A program made the position numbers and the translations under genes. Shown here in pieces: positions 11,224-22,654 of a DNA stretch of 64,000 nt (positions are counted from its first letter, which is position 1; the number at the start of each line of letters is the position of its first letter). The notes under the pieces were generated by a model. The model did not search any database, was not told the DNA's origin, and saw only the letters and a list, made by a program, of their open reading frames with translations. Origin of the DNA: Cryptomeria japonica (lineage: Eukaryota > Streptophyta > Pinopsida > Cupressales > Cupressaceae); assembly GCF_030272615.1 (NCBI RefSeq), contig NC_081406.1:110247283-110311282 (forward strand). The letters run 5' to 3'.

Positions 11224-12717
11224 TGTATGCGGGAAAAGTGGGTTGATAAAACTCAATATGTGAAAAATATTTCAAAATACTAGTCCACACACACACAGAG
11301 GACTTCTTGGTGCAAGCTATGGAGTAACGATGTATTACTCAGCTTCCCAAGGTGGGTCCCATGGTTCTCTATCTCACAATGTCCCTCAAACCAATGTTTT
11401 TGCTCTCAGATCATTGAGCAAAATGGTTTAGGGATGGCAAATGCAAGAACGGGGGATGCTTTGATAGATTTTAGTATGAAAGGTATGCTAAACTATGTAT
11501 GATTCTAGAAATGCAATGAACTAACTATAAGATGACAAGGTTAGTATGAATACTATCCTAACATGATATATTTAGTCTATGATTGAGCTAAATGATAAAG
11601 AAAGTATTATAAACATGCATGTTTAGAATAATTCTTGATTTAAAAGAGGCTAAAATGATGAGCATAAAATGAGATATGAAAGCTTGAATGTATTTGAGCA
11701 TAAGTGTGATGCTACAAATTTGAAGGATGATTGTTAAAAATGGAGGAATGAGAGCTCTATTTATAGCAAAAATAGGGCAATGGATGGTCAGGATTGAAAG
11801 AGTTGATCAAGGGTTGAATTTGAAAGTTGGGGATCCATGTTTACAAATTGCACCAATGAAATGGTGACAAGTGTCAACATAGGGCTAGGTTGAGAGAAGG
11901 GGTTGGAGACATTAAATGCCTGATGAGACCTTATGGTTATCTAGAGGGTAAGGGTCAAGCTTAAGTTAGGATTACCTACTGGATTAAGAGTTAATCCAAG
12001 GATAAACCTTTGTGCAAATGATTAAGAGATAATCATGGTCAAAGCATTAAAGGCCTAATGAGACCCTTGGGTTGGATGAAGGTTGAGTCAAAATAAATGT
12101 TTTAGCCATGTAAGAGGGTTTGAGTGAACCATTAATGGTTATTGGAGACTTTGGGGGATTAAGTGGTTGAAGGTTGAAAGCCTTTAATGGTTATCAAAGA
12201 CTTTGAGGAATTAAGTGGTTGAAGGTTGAAAGCCTTTAATGGTTATCAAAGAGTTTGAGGGTTTGAGAAGTGACTTCCCTTTGCTTAGGGATGTGACAAA
12301 GTTTAGAGGAGGGGTTAGGTTAATTAAAAGCGATTAGAAGATTCTAGAAGAGATTAGAAAGGGGTTTAGGAAGGCAAGTGGGAGATGTAGGATTTTGCAA
12401 GTGGATGGAAGGATAATAGGATTTAATTGAAATAAAGAATTTCATTCAATTTGATTGCAATTAAATAAATTAGATTTATTCCATTTAGGGTAACTATTTA
12501 ATTAAATTTGAATTTAATTAAAAGTGGATAGGGGGGATTTAATTGAATAAAATGATTTATTCATTAAATGGATATAGTGAATTTAATTTAAATAAATTGA
12601 GTAATTTACTTAATTAAATAGAGGAATGTGGATAATTTAATTAAATTGGATTTAATTAAATAGAGAAATGAACATAAAATATTCATTTAGGAATATGGTC
12701 ATTTTTATACGTCTACA
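11224..12717 (-). repeat. 5' LTR of family A copy 1
   Basis: This 1494-bp repeat is next to the PBS, so it is the transcribing LTR. Read on the minus strand, a TATA-type box lies at 11758-11765 within GCTATAAATAGAGCTC. The same box occurs at 60746-60753 in copy 2. Transcription would run leftwards. Confidence 0.92.
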
Positions 12718-12722
12718 ATAAT

Positions 12723-13430
12723 ATATATAATATAAGTATTAGACTCACGTTCGGATGTGACACAATTTTTTTAAATTTTTTTTATAAAGGAAATAATTAT
12801 TTATGAATTTTTTACTACAACTTTTCATAATTTCAAAAACTCCTACGTGTGACCATGTTAACTTGGTCAAAACCTTATGAATTTTTTTTTTTTTAATTTT
12901 TCCCTATAGTAGACAAATCATAGGATGTGATGCATGTTTCAGATTCAAAAAATGTTATACCATTTGAAAGTTATGAGTGTTTTTCAATCAGTCTATCAAT
13001 CAAGACTATTGTCAGATTTCAATTAGAAAATAAATAATTATTATTTATTAAAGTCGAAATAAGACAAGCCTTATATTGTTAGAAAGCTGAGAACTTCCTT
13101 AAAAAACCCTTTTCGTTTTATCATTTTTGGCTACAAAAAAAGTCATCAGCCACTAGTGTAAAGTTTGGAAAATCAAGGAATATTGAAAAACACGTTTTTT
13201 CAATTGACTTTCCAGGCTTGTCACTTCCAAGTCAAATCCCAAAGCATTCCCGAGCCAAAATTTGAAATTTGTACAACAAAAATCAGATATCTGGTAAAAT
13301 AGGATATCCGATTTTAATAAGTAAATTCACTAACTAAATTTGCACATAATTAATCTATTTTTTATTAATATATTAATATATAATATTTTAATATATTAAT
13401 TTATAAATAAATTAGTATATGATATTAGGG
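12723..13430. other. AT-rich flank, no gene seen
   Basis: This is a continuation of the pre-insertion host sequence, with A/T runs and no ORF of note. It leads into the GA-rich tract. Confidence 0.5.
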
Positions 13431-13592
13431 AGAGGGAGAGGGGGGAGTGGGGAGAGAGAGAGAGAGAGAGAGATTAGGAGAGAGAGAGGGGGATATAGAG
13501 AGATAGATAAGAGATGGGGAGGGTGAAGGGGGGAGAGATGGGGAGAGGGAAGGGAGAGAGAGATAGAGAGATTAGGGAAGGGGAAGAGAGAG
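13430..13592 (+). repeat. GA-rich low-complexity tract
   Basis: Almost pure purine sequence built on GA and GGGGA units, with a (GA)n run near 13453-13472. It directly abuts the satellite array. Confidence 0.9.
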
Positions 13593-13593
13593 A

Positions 13594-16328
13594 TTATGAG
13601 TCCTATGGTGTCCTAAGGGGTCATATTGTGTCCTACAACCCCGTAGGACACCATATAACCCCTTAAGACAAAATTGTGTCGTAATGGGTCATATTGTGTC
13701 ATATGACCCTTTTAAGACAACATATGACCCCTTAGGACACAATATGATCCTTTATGACTCTGTACAGTGTTGTTATGGGTCATTTGACCTTTTATGACAT
13801 CATATGGTGTCGTTAGGGGTCATATGGTGTCCTAAGGGGTCATGTTGTATCCTATAACCCCTTAGGACACCATATGACCCCTTACGACACCATATTGGGT
13901 CATAAGAGGTCAAATGGTGTCCTAAGGGGTCATATTGTGTCCCACGAACCCTTAGGACACTATATGACCCCTTAAGACACCATATTGGGTAGTTATGGGT
14001 CCTATGGTGTCCTAAGAGGTCATATTGTGTCCTAAGGGGTCATAGGACACTATATGACCCCTTAAGACACCATATTGGGTAGTTATGGGTCCTATGGTGT
14101 CCTAAGAGGTCATATTGTGTCCTAAGGGGTCATGGGACACCGTATGACCCCTTAGGACAACATACGACCCCTTATGAAACCATATTGGGTCATTATGGGT
14201 CTTATGGTGTCCTAAGGGGTCATACTATGTCCTACGACTGCTTAGGACACCATATGACCCCTTTAGACACCAAATTGTGTCATTAGGGGTCATATGGTAT
14301 CTTAATGGGTAATGGGACACCATATGACCCCTAAGGACAACATACAACCCCTTATGACACCATATTGGATTGTTATGGATCCTATGTTGTCCTAAGGGGT
14401 CATATTGTGTCCTATGACCCATTAGGACACCATATGACCCCTTAAGATACCATATTGGGTCGTTATGGGTCTTGTGGTGTCCTAAGGGGTCATATTGTGT
14501 CCTATGACCCCTCAGGACACCATATGATCCCTTAAGACACCAAATTGTGTCATTATGGGTTATATGGCATCCTAAGGGGTCATGGGAACCATTGGACCCC
14601 TAAGGATAACATATGACCCTTATGGCACCATATTGGGTCATTATGAGTCATATGGTGTCCATAGGGGTCATATTGTGGCCTACGACCCCTTAGGACACCA
14701 TATGACCCCTTAAGACACCAAATTGTGTCATTATGGGTCATATTGTGTCCTAAGGGGTCGTGGCACACCATATGACCCCTAAGGTCAACATACAACCCCT
14801 TATGACACTATATTGGGTCGTTATGGGTCCTATGATGTCCTCAAGGGTCATATTGTGTCCTACAACCCATTAGGACACCATATGACCCCTTAAGACACCA
14901 TATTGGGTCGTTATAGGTCATATGGTGTCGTAACGGGTCATATTGTGTCCTACAACCCCTTAGGACACCATATGACCCCTTAAGACACCAACTTATATTG
15001 TTATGGGTCATATTGTGTGCTAAGGGGTCATGGACACCATATGACCCCTAAGGACAACATACGACCCCTTATGACACCATATTGGGTCTTTATGAGTCAT
15101 ATGGTGTCCTAAGGGGTCATATTGTGTCCTACGACACCTTAGGACACCATATGACCCCTAAAGACACCAAATTGTGTCGTTATGGTTGATATTGTGTCTT
15201 AAGGGGTCATGGGACACCATATGACCCCTGGGGACAACATACGACCCCTTATGACACCATATTGGGTCGTTATGAGTCATATGGTATCCAAAGGGGTCAT
15301 ATTGGGTCCTACGACCTCTTAGGAGACCAGATGACCCCTTAAGACACAATATTGGGCCGTTAGTGGCCCTATGGTGTCCTAAGGGGTTATATTGTGTCCT
15401 ACAACTCCTTAAGACACCATATGACCCCTTAAGACACCAAATTATGTCATTATGGGTCATATGGTGTCCTAAGGGGTCATGGGACACCATATGACCCCTA
15501 AGGACAACACACAACCCCTTATGACACCATATTGGATTGTTATGAGTCATATGGTCTCCATAGGGGTCATATTGTGTCCTACAACCCCTTAGGACACCAA
15601 ATCAACCCTTAAGACACCAAATTATATCGTTATGGGTCATATTGTGTCCTACGGGTTCATGGGACACCATATGACCCCTAAGGTTAACATACGACCCCTT
15701 ATGACATCATATTGGATCATTATGGATCATATGGTGTCCTAAGGGGTCGTATTATTTCCTACGACCCCTTAGGACACCATACGACCCCTTAAGACACCAT
15801 ATTGGGTCGTTATGGGTCATATGGTGTCCTAAGGGGTCATATTATGTCCTACGACCCCTTAGGACACCATATGACCCCTTAAGACACCAAATTGTGTCGT
15901 TATGGGTCATATGGTGTCCTAAGGGGTCATGGGACACCATATGACCCCTGGGTACAACATACGACCCCTTATCACACCATATTGGGTCATTATGAGTCAT
16001 ATGGTATCCAAAGGGATCATATTGTGTCATACGATCCCTTAGGACACTATATGACCCCTTAAGATACCATATTGGGTTGTTATGGGTCCTATGGTGTCCT
16101 AAGGGGTCATATTGTGTCCTACAACCCCTTAAGGCACCATATGACCCCTTAATACACCAGATTGTGTCATTATGGGTCATATGGTGTCCTAAGGGGTCAT
16201 GGGACACCATATGACCCCTAAAGACAACACATGACTCCTTATGACACCATATTGGGTCGTTATGAGTCATATGGTGTCCATAGGGGTCACATTAGGTCAT
16301 ATTGGGGGTTATGAGTCATATGGTGTCT
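13594..16328. repeat. Satellite array of ~90-bp units with internal dyad symmetry
   Basis: About 2.7 kb of degenerate tandem repeats. The basic unit is about 90 bp and contains the 18-mer GGGGTCATATGGTGTCCT together with its reverse complement AGGACACCATATGACCCC, plus TATTGGGTCGTTATGGG. A marker segment (GGGACACCATATGACCCCTA and its variants) recurs at 14312, 14581, 14760, 15029, 15209, 15479, 15659, 15930 and 16200. The spacings alternate about 270 and 180 bp, giving a ~450-bp higher-order repeat, with a final 270. Because 90 is a multiple of three, long repetitive ORFs (up to 142 codons, minus strand, with motifs like MTHNDPIWC) persist; I regard these as by-products. It is shorter and more degenerate than a typical centromeric array. 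Confidence 0.92.
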
Positions 16329-16359
16329 ACAGATCCTACATTTTGTCTTCTATAAACAA

Positions 16360-17119
16360 ACAAAAAAATAGAAATAGTGTTGTTGATAGGGGATTGTCCA
16401 ATTTAAACATAGGTTTGGAATTAACTCTTGAATTGAAATTGAAACTAAACTTGGAAATTATGGAATTGATTGAATTGAAAATCTTGTCTTTTGATGGCAT
16501 TGAGGCTAGATTTGAATTTGGAATTATTGAATTGGAACTTGATACCTTGATAAATCTTGAATTGAATTCTTCTTGCTGATGTTGATAATTCCATGTAGGA
16601 TGTCTTCATAAAGTCTGGATTCCATCAGGCATGCTTGAATTTTTAACTTTGACCTCTCCTTCACCACCTTGAGGATGTTTGATTGCTTTCTCACTTGAAT
16701 TTGATAGAGTTTAATTGAATTCCAACTTGATGTATATTGAGAGGTTACAAAATGAGGGGGTTAGGCCTACTTTTATACCTAGCTGGACCAAATATTTTTA
16801 CAACTTTGAGGTAGTTTGACAAGGAGAATATTTTTCTTCCTCTAAATGCGGCCATTGTAGGGTCAAAATCTGGGTCCTTTTTGGAAGGACCATGGTTCCT
16901 AGGGTCTCCTATTCCTGGGACCATGGGGCCTACGGAATCCTAGTCCTACAAATCTAGATTAAAAGTTGAATAGGGTCCCACATAGGTACATAGGATGCTA
17001 AAATTTAGGTGGGACATGTGAGTATAATCAAAATAGAATTAGGGCACAAGAGGTTGAAATGCAAATGTGAGGCCTAGGTGAGGGAAAAATTGTGTAGGGA
17101 TACAATTTACGATGCTATA
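16360..17119 (-). mobile_element. Decayed LTR related to family B
   Basis: Two stretches align with the solo LTR at 27925-28690. One is around GTTGTTGATAGGGGATTGTCC and GGAATTAACTCTTGAATTG. The other is the terminus TACAATTTACGATGCTATA, which matches the ACAATTTACGATGCTACA end of the family-B LTRs (52122, 58932). The left boundary is lost against the satellite and no target duplication is evident. Confidence 0.5.
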
Positions 17120-17700
17120 GTATCTAAAAATATATTTATTTCAAATTTTAATGAATGGAAAAAATGAATCCAAAAATAGCATACATAGCTTTCTGACAAA
17201 AAATGAAGATACCAACAAAATAAGTTAAAGATCAAAACCTTAACATAATTTAAATGTAAATAAATTTCTATTGCTAAAATGCTAAGAGAGAGCTCAACAT
17301 TGGTATACTATTTTTTAACTTAAAAGATGGGTAAACTTGATGGATAACATGCTTGATATATGCCATTTTTGTAAAAATTGTAAAAAAAAATGCCTATGGG
17401 TATTAACATGTAAGTCCAACCTTTGAGCTAGATGCCCATGTTAAATCTAATCCTAAGGGTTGAAAATTTTCAAACAAAATATTACAACATGGTCATATTA
17501 TAGTTATTTTTTTTCTATGAAGAAAAAATGATTGATCTTCCTCATCCTCCCTCCCTCTCTAAACCTATCTCACCTCTTCCTCAATCCTTTTTCCTCTACT
17601 TCTCTATATCCTGATTTTATTTTCTAGTAAGACATACATGAAACATAGGCAAGGAATGATAAAATTGAGAAAAGAATCTTACTATCTTCTTAGAATTGAG
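17120..17700. other. No gene recognised
   Basis: AT-rich intergenic sequence with short ORFs only. Confidence 0.5.
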
Positions 17701-19205
17701 CTAATAGAGGGAACCAATAGAAATATGTCCATAGAAATAATGCGAGAGAGCAGTAGACTTGACCATAAAGATAGATAAAATGCAAAGGATGAGACTAAAT
17801 CTAGTACAAAAATGATCCTTCATGAAAGCTCAAGAAACGATTGTATCATCTCATTAGGTTAGATGGGACTTGATACCTTCCTTGATCTAGAACTCTACCT
17901 TAAGGTTGTGATTCAAAAAGTTGACTGACAGACAAGAGATTTTTCATCAAACCTAGAACATAAAGCACCTTTTAGGGGAGTATATCTTCTCATCCTAAGA
18001 GGAATGGTGAAATTGCCAATTCCTTCTACAACATACTCCTTATTATATTCTATCTAAACCTAACCAATAGTGGGTTGATCAGTCATTGTATCAAAAATAT
18101 CTTTTTTTTTTATCATACGTTTCTGAGCACTAGAGTCAATCAACCAAACATCTCTCATGGGATGTGAGGTTTGGGAGAGAAGAAGCACACTATGATTGAT
18201 GTCGCAATTAGTTGTACACCTTATATATCCTCATAAGGTGCCTCATTTTATTGGTTTATAAGATATGCTCTATGCTTATGTGAGTTAAGAGTCATCTCAT
18301 TTATCGAGAATCACCACCACTATAGGGGATTACTAGAATTTCCTAGAGTGAGGACATTATACCAACACTAATCAATGTCATTCATGTTGGAAAATCAATG
18401 GTATTGCATCTACATTTGCCAACATGCATGAAATTGATATTTTATGAATCAACTAATCATTTTAAGATACATGCAATACCATTGATTTTCTGAATCAACT
18501 TATCATTTTGAGATAGATGCAATACCATTGATTTTTTGAATCAACTCATCAAGCTATACATTTTCAGTATTTTGTAGTAGGCAAAAATAGAAATGAGTGT
18601 TGTCATGAATTGCATCTTAGGCTTCATGATTGTTGACATCACTAATGGCATATTTTGGAAAGTTTGGCATTCACAAGATATAATAAATTTTCCACTAGTT
18701 AAATCACTTAAGTAGCCATGAAAAAATTTCTCCCTTCATTTGTCTTCTATGAGAATTGATAAGACAAGAAACTATGATTCACTGGTAAAGAAATTGAAAA
18801 AAAGTCGTGTAAACTTAAATAAGAAATGAAATCACCAAAGGTTTTGAACATTTTCTTCATCATGCCATTCTTCATGCCAACATGGGCTTAAATTTTGATT
18901 GATAATTATTTTATCCTCCAATGTAATGGACGATGACTCAATTCTGATCCCACATAGTAGTTTTTGTGCTCTCTTACAGATTACTCATGCTCATGCCTCT
19001 TCTTTGCCTTTCATATTTTTTGTACCTCTAAAAACTGTACCATCGCTAGATAGATGCTCACTCATCCCATCATTGGATATGAGCTCAAGCCTCTATTGGA
19101 TAGTTCCTTCTTGCAATGCAAATGTGAGTGTGTTGTCTCAAGAAAAAATGTGGCTTAGATCTTATGCATAGGTGTAAATCACATTCATAGGCACTCAAGG
19201 GAAAA
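17700..19205 (-). pseudogene. Decayed Ty1-copia gag-protease region
   Basis: Read on the minus strand, 18125-18149 translates to a WLIDSS-type motif. It resembles the aspartic-protease active-site region of Ty1-copia polyproteins, normally W-x-x-DSGAS-x-H, but glycine is replaced by serine and the surrounding frames are full of stops. The position fits a copia element in which the PBS at 19206-19221 lies upstream, with gag next and protease after. No reverse transcriptase segment is visible before the satellite side. The assignment rests on one motif plus the PBS. Confidence 0.4.
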
Positions 19206-19221
19206 GAGCACTCTTATACCA
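19206..19221 (-). promoter_or_regulatory. Primer-binding site, initiator tRNA-Met type (degenerate)
   Basis: On the minus strand it reads TGGTATAAGAGTGCTC, close to the common plant TGGTATCAGAGC site. The element's 5' LTR would begin at 19224 (plus reading TGAAAGAAC) and extend right. Its far end could not be fixed. Confidence 0.5.
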
Positions 19222-19929
19222 AATGAAAGAACATAAAGGAACTTAATTGATTATTGATGTGTAGGGATACAAACATATATAGGTGAAATGATGTGGTTAT
19301 TAGCTGTCATAGTAGCCTGTAATGCAATAGGTAATCACCATTGCAAGAAGCTAAGCTTATGCTAACAATAAAGCACAATTATTGAGATCTATTATTTGCA
19401 TTTTATGCATTTGTCATTTATAGGTTTCGGCTTCTCCCTAAGTTGCACTTAAGATAAATGTTAGAGTGAGGGGGTATTTAAGTAACTAGTTGTTTAATTA
19501 TTTAGACCCCTTTTCACAATACATCTTAATTTTACTTAAATCATATACTTCTTTGTGTCTCAAGTCATAGGATGAGGACAAATTTCATGATCTATTTTTA
19601 TCCTTGCCTATTTTTTTTGGGTTGTATTTTAGTATTTCTATTACAAATTTGATGAGAGCTTATGAGTTAAATAGAAAGGTTTATATGCTGAATACCCCGC
19701 TCATATCCTATATTATAGCAATCCTCCTAAAGCAACTCTTTAAATATACGAGTCATTTTAACAACTCAAGCTAACATTCCCTAACTAATATTTCACATTG
19801 AAATATAAGTCTTCACACATACAATTTATCATAACAAAATAATAAAAAAATCTGATACATAAGATCTATGAGTTATTATGTAATTTTTTAACATTTTTCA
19901 TTTTTCTTCAACATGGATTATTCATTGTA

Positions 19930-21900
19930 TTTTCACTTAAGTGTGAAGTTGCACATTCATAACAAGTGTCATGCAGTGGCTAGCACTTTCCTTTTTAGTA
20001 TTGTAATTTAATTATTGAATAGTTATAACCATAATTATTATTAAGATTATAATAATCTTAATTAATAATTATTTAGTTAAAATTATTAAATGATTATAAA
20101 TTAAAAAATAATTAATTAAAACTAGATTTATAATATAATTGATCAAAATACTTATTATCATGAATTATAATAATTTTACATGTAGAAACTAATCCCCATG
20201 ACTATCTAGCTTCTTTTCCTTAGCTGTCAGAGCTAGTCCCATCTAAAGAATCTTCGAATGGAGTATAAGTAAAATATTCAAATGGAGTATAAGTAAAATC
20301 TTCAAATGGAGTATAAGTTTAGCAGAGTTTTTTGTTTTGGTCTCCTCACTTTTAACTGATATGGATATAAATTTTGTATAGTTATTCCCATATATTTTGG
20401 GTCAATTGAATGTGTTATTCTCGGGGGGTTTTTCTACAAGTGTATGGGTCTCTTAGTGATTGAGGGTTGAAAGATTTCCCTTGCTTTTGGTTTTATTTCC
20501 TAATCTATGTATTTATTATCTTCTATATTAATTTATATTATTATCTTTTATATTAAATTTTTTTATATTTATAATTACATAACCCAGTTTAATATGATTA
20601 TATTCATATCATGCACTCTCGTCATAATATTTACCATGTCATTTACTTTTCTCACTTTTTTTATTAGTATTATAATATTTATTCGTGCACAACAATTAGT
20701 TTTTCAAGAGTTATTTTATTTTAATTTTAAATTATTAAAATACATAAGAATTATTTCTTGAGTTATTTAATTTAGGTAAAAATTATGTTATAATTATTTT
20801 AAACATTAAAATTACTTATATCATTTTTTAAAATTGATTAGTTTTTAAACATATAAATATTAGTATGTATTTAAATAGTATAAAATAATTATTTAATTAT
20901 TGAACGACGATGATCGTAATTATTATCTAATCTAATAAGTAATAATAACTAAAATTATAACTATAGTTTAAATATTATAGAAAATAAGTATTAAACTAAT
21001 TATTTTGATTATAATAATATTAACTAGGAATTATTTATTTAAATAATTTAAATAATTATAAATGAAAAAATAATTTATTTTGTTAGATTTATAGTTTAAT
21101 TGATTAAAATACTTATAATGATTTTAAATGAAAAGTTAAAATTATATCTTATATAAATTTATTTATTGAAAAATATAATATTAACTTATTAATTATTATT
21201 TTAAAATATTAAATTATTATATTTATATTTATGATTATGTAACTATATTTAATATGATTATATTCATTTCATACCTAGTAATAAAATGTATTATGTTATT
21301 TACTTTTCCCACTTTTTTGTATTAGTAAAAGTTGCACACTTTAATTTATTTGTATTTTAAAACCTAATAATTTGCATAGTGGAATAATATTTCTATAAGA
21401 TTATTAATTTACTATTATAAATATTAGTATTATATTACTAATTTATTTATTTTTGTTTATATAAAGTTTTAACAGATTTAGAATTTGTTAAACATTTGTT
21501 TGGTGGATGCGTAAAATAAATTTGATAAGAAAAAATAAAGATGCTAAATATTATTTTAACATGCCTAAAAAATTGCATAATTTAGAAACTTAAAAATAAT
21601 GCATCTTAACTTTATAAAAATCAAAAAATATATATCAAAACAAAAAATTCATAGTTTTAATTGGTGGAGAAACATTTTAATAATAACGAGTTAACAAAAA
21701 ACAATGGTATTCTTTTTTGTATCAATAGCTCTTGACCTTCATAGCTTTGTTTTCTCTCTCTTTGTGCTACAAGTGTTTGATTATATGTGATCCCTCAAAG
21801 ATTGATGAATCAACTCCAACATAATATAGGTACCTCAAAAGTATATATATATATATATATATATAGTTTACACCTTTTTAAGATATTATTTACTTTATTA
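19930..21900. repeat. AT-rich degenerate duplication and simple repeats
   Basis: 20010-20160 resembles 20885-21120 (AAATAATTAATT-type runs, then AGATTTATA, AATTGAT-AAAATACTTAT). 20589-20670 resembles 21249-21330 (TTTAATATGATTATATTCAT, then CATTTACTTTTC-CACTTTTTT). So an AT-rich unit of about 0.7-0.9 kb is present twice. Positions 20254-20320 hold three copies of a 24-bp unit around CAAATGGAGTATAAGTAAA, and 21842-21866 is a (TA)n microsatellite. No gene is supported. Confidence 0.6.
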
Positions 21901-22360
21901 TAAGTAATAATGAAAAAAATATTAAAAATAATTAATTTTCACAATCCCAAATCCATTCTGAAGTTGAGGAAGAGTAAAGCCTCCTTTGCTATGATAGGCC
22001 CAAGTCTTTAACAACGACGCCAACGAAAAATGCTAAAAATTGATCTTTGTAACAACTGAGAAATTGAAGCTTAGTAGTCAGCTATTGATCAATTCAAACC
22101 AACAAAAAGAACAGCCTAGACTGCAATGGATGTTAGTATATGTAAATTTATAACAGTGTGAGCAGAAAATGCTGGGAAGTGTTTCCAGTCGTTCCAGTCC
22201 TTTTTATTCTTGATAAGAAAGTGTTTCACCGTCCCATGTGACAATCGCCGCCCCATTGCGTGAAATGGGGAGTCATTTCTTTTTGATAGTCAAGAAAGTG
22301 GTGAGCGACCCATGCGATCACTATCATGCCTCATTCTTTGTGGGCTCCTCCTTGTGCGTT

Positions 22361-22654
22361 ATGATGGTGATAGCCAATAACTACTACCATAGTATTGGTT
22401 TAATAGTCAATCATTAAGCACTGGATTGAATGATATACAAATTTCTCAGAGAAGACTCGACCCATACAAACACAAAAGCATTGAAAAGGTGCAAGAATAT
22501 TATTATCACAGCTGATATTCCTCATTACCTATTACAAGGGAGGACTCAACAGGGAAGAACAGCATGGACAAGTATAATAAAGAAAAATTGAGGACTCAAC
22601 AGAGAAGGGAAGAACAGGATGGACAAGTATAATGAAAAAATATGGAGCGGTCAT
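22361..22654 (-). pseudogene. LRR receptor-kinase relic: 3' flank joined to signal-peptide start
   Basis: 22361-22480 aligns with the 3' flank of the receptor kinase (43419-43640): ATGGTGATAGCCAATAAC, CTATTGGTTT-like, CTCAGA-GAAGACT-GACCCAT. 22591-22654 encodes, on the minus strand from ATG at 22654, MTAPYFFIILVH and LPFSVESS, homologous to the kinase gene's signal peptide (MSTPFFLIILVY, LPCTVESS). The signal-peptide segment is tandemly duplicated (22541-22590 is a second copy). Everything between signal peptide and 3' flank, about 3 kb in the intact gene, is missing. It is a remnant of a paralogous locus with a large internal deletion. Confidence 0.7.

Larger units (their letters stand above)
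702..12717 (-). mobile_element. Family A LTR retrotransposon, complete, non-autonomous (copy 1)
   Basis: Two long direct repeats (702-2148 and 11224-12717), each beginning TGTATGCGGG and ending GTCTACA, bound about 9.1 kb of interior and are flanked by the 5-bp duplication ATAAT (697-701 and 12718-12722). A primer-binding site next to the right repeat and a purine tract next to the left repeat place the element on the minus strand, so its 5' LTR is at 11224-12717. The interior has no reverse transcriptase, RNase H or integrase that I can recognise. It contains two TAGCGC-motif clusters, a conserved leader block, two small duplicated ORFs and many short tandem repeats. The lack of pol suggests a LARD-like element mobilised in trans, probably by a Ty3 relative given the PBS, but that assignment is inference. 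The LTRs differ at roughly 2 percent of positions by eye plus one 47-bp indel, which suggests a fairly recent insertion. Confidence 0.9.

Noticed and set aside
15842-16270. 142-codon repetitive ORF (motifs like MTHNDPIWC) and its relatives at 14225-15550
   Set aside because: It lies wholly within the satellite. Open frames follow from a unit length divisible by three, and nothing suggests a translated start or a protein family.
20507-20761. 84-codon hydrophobic plus-strand ORF
   Set aside because: Composition is dictated by AT-rich sequence (I, F, Y, L); there is no recognisable start context or family.
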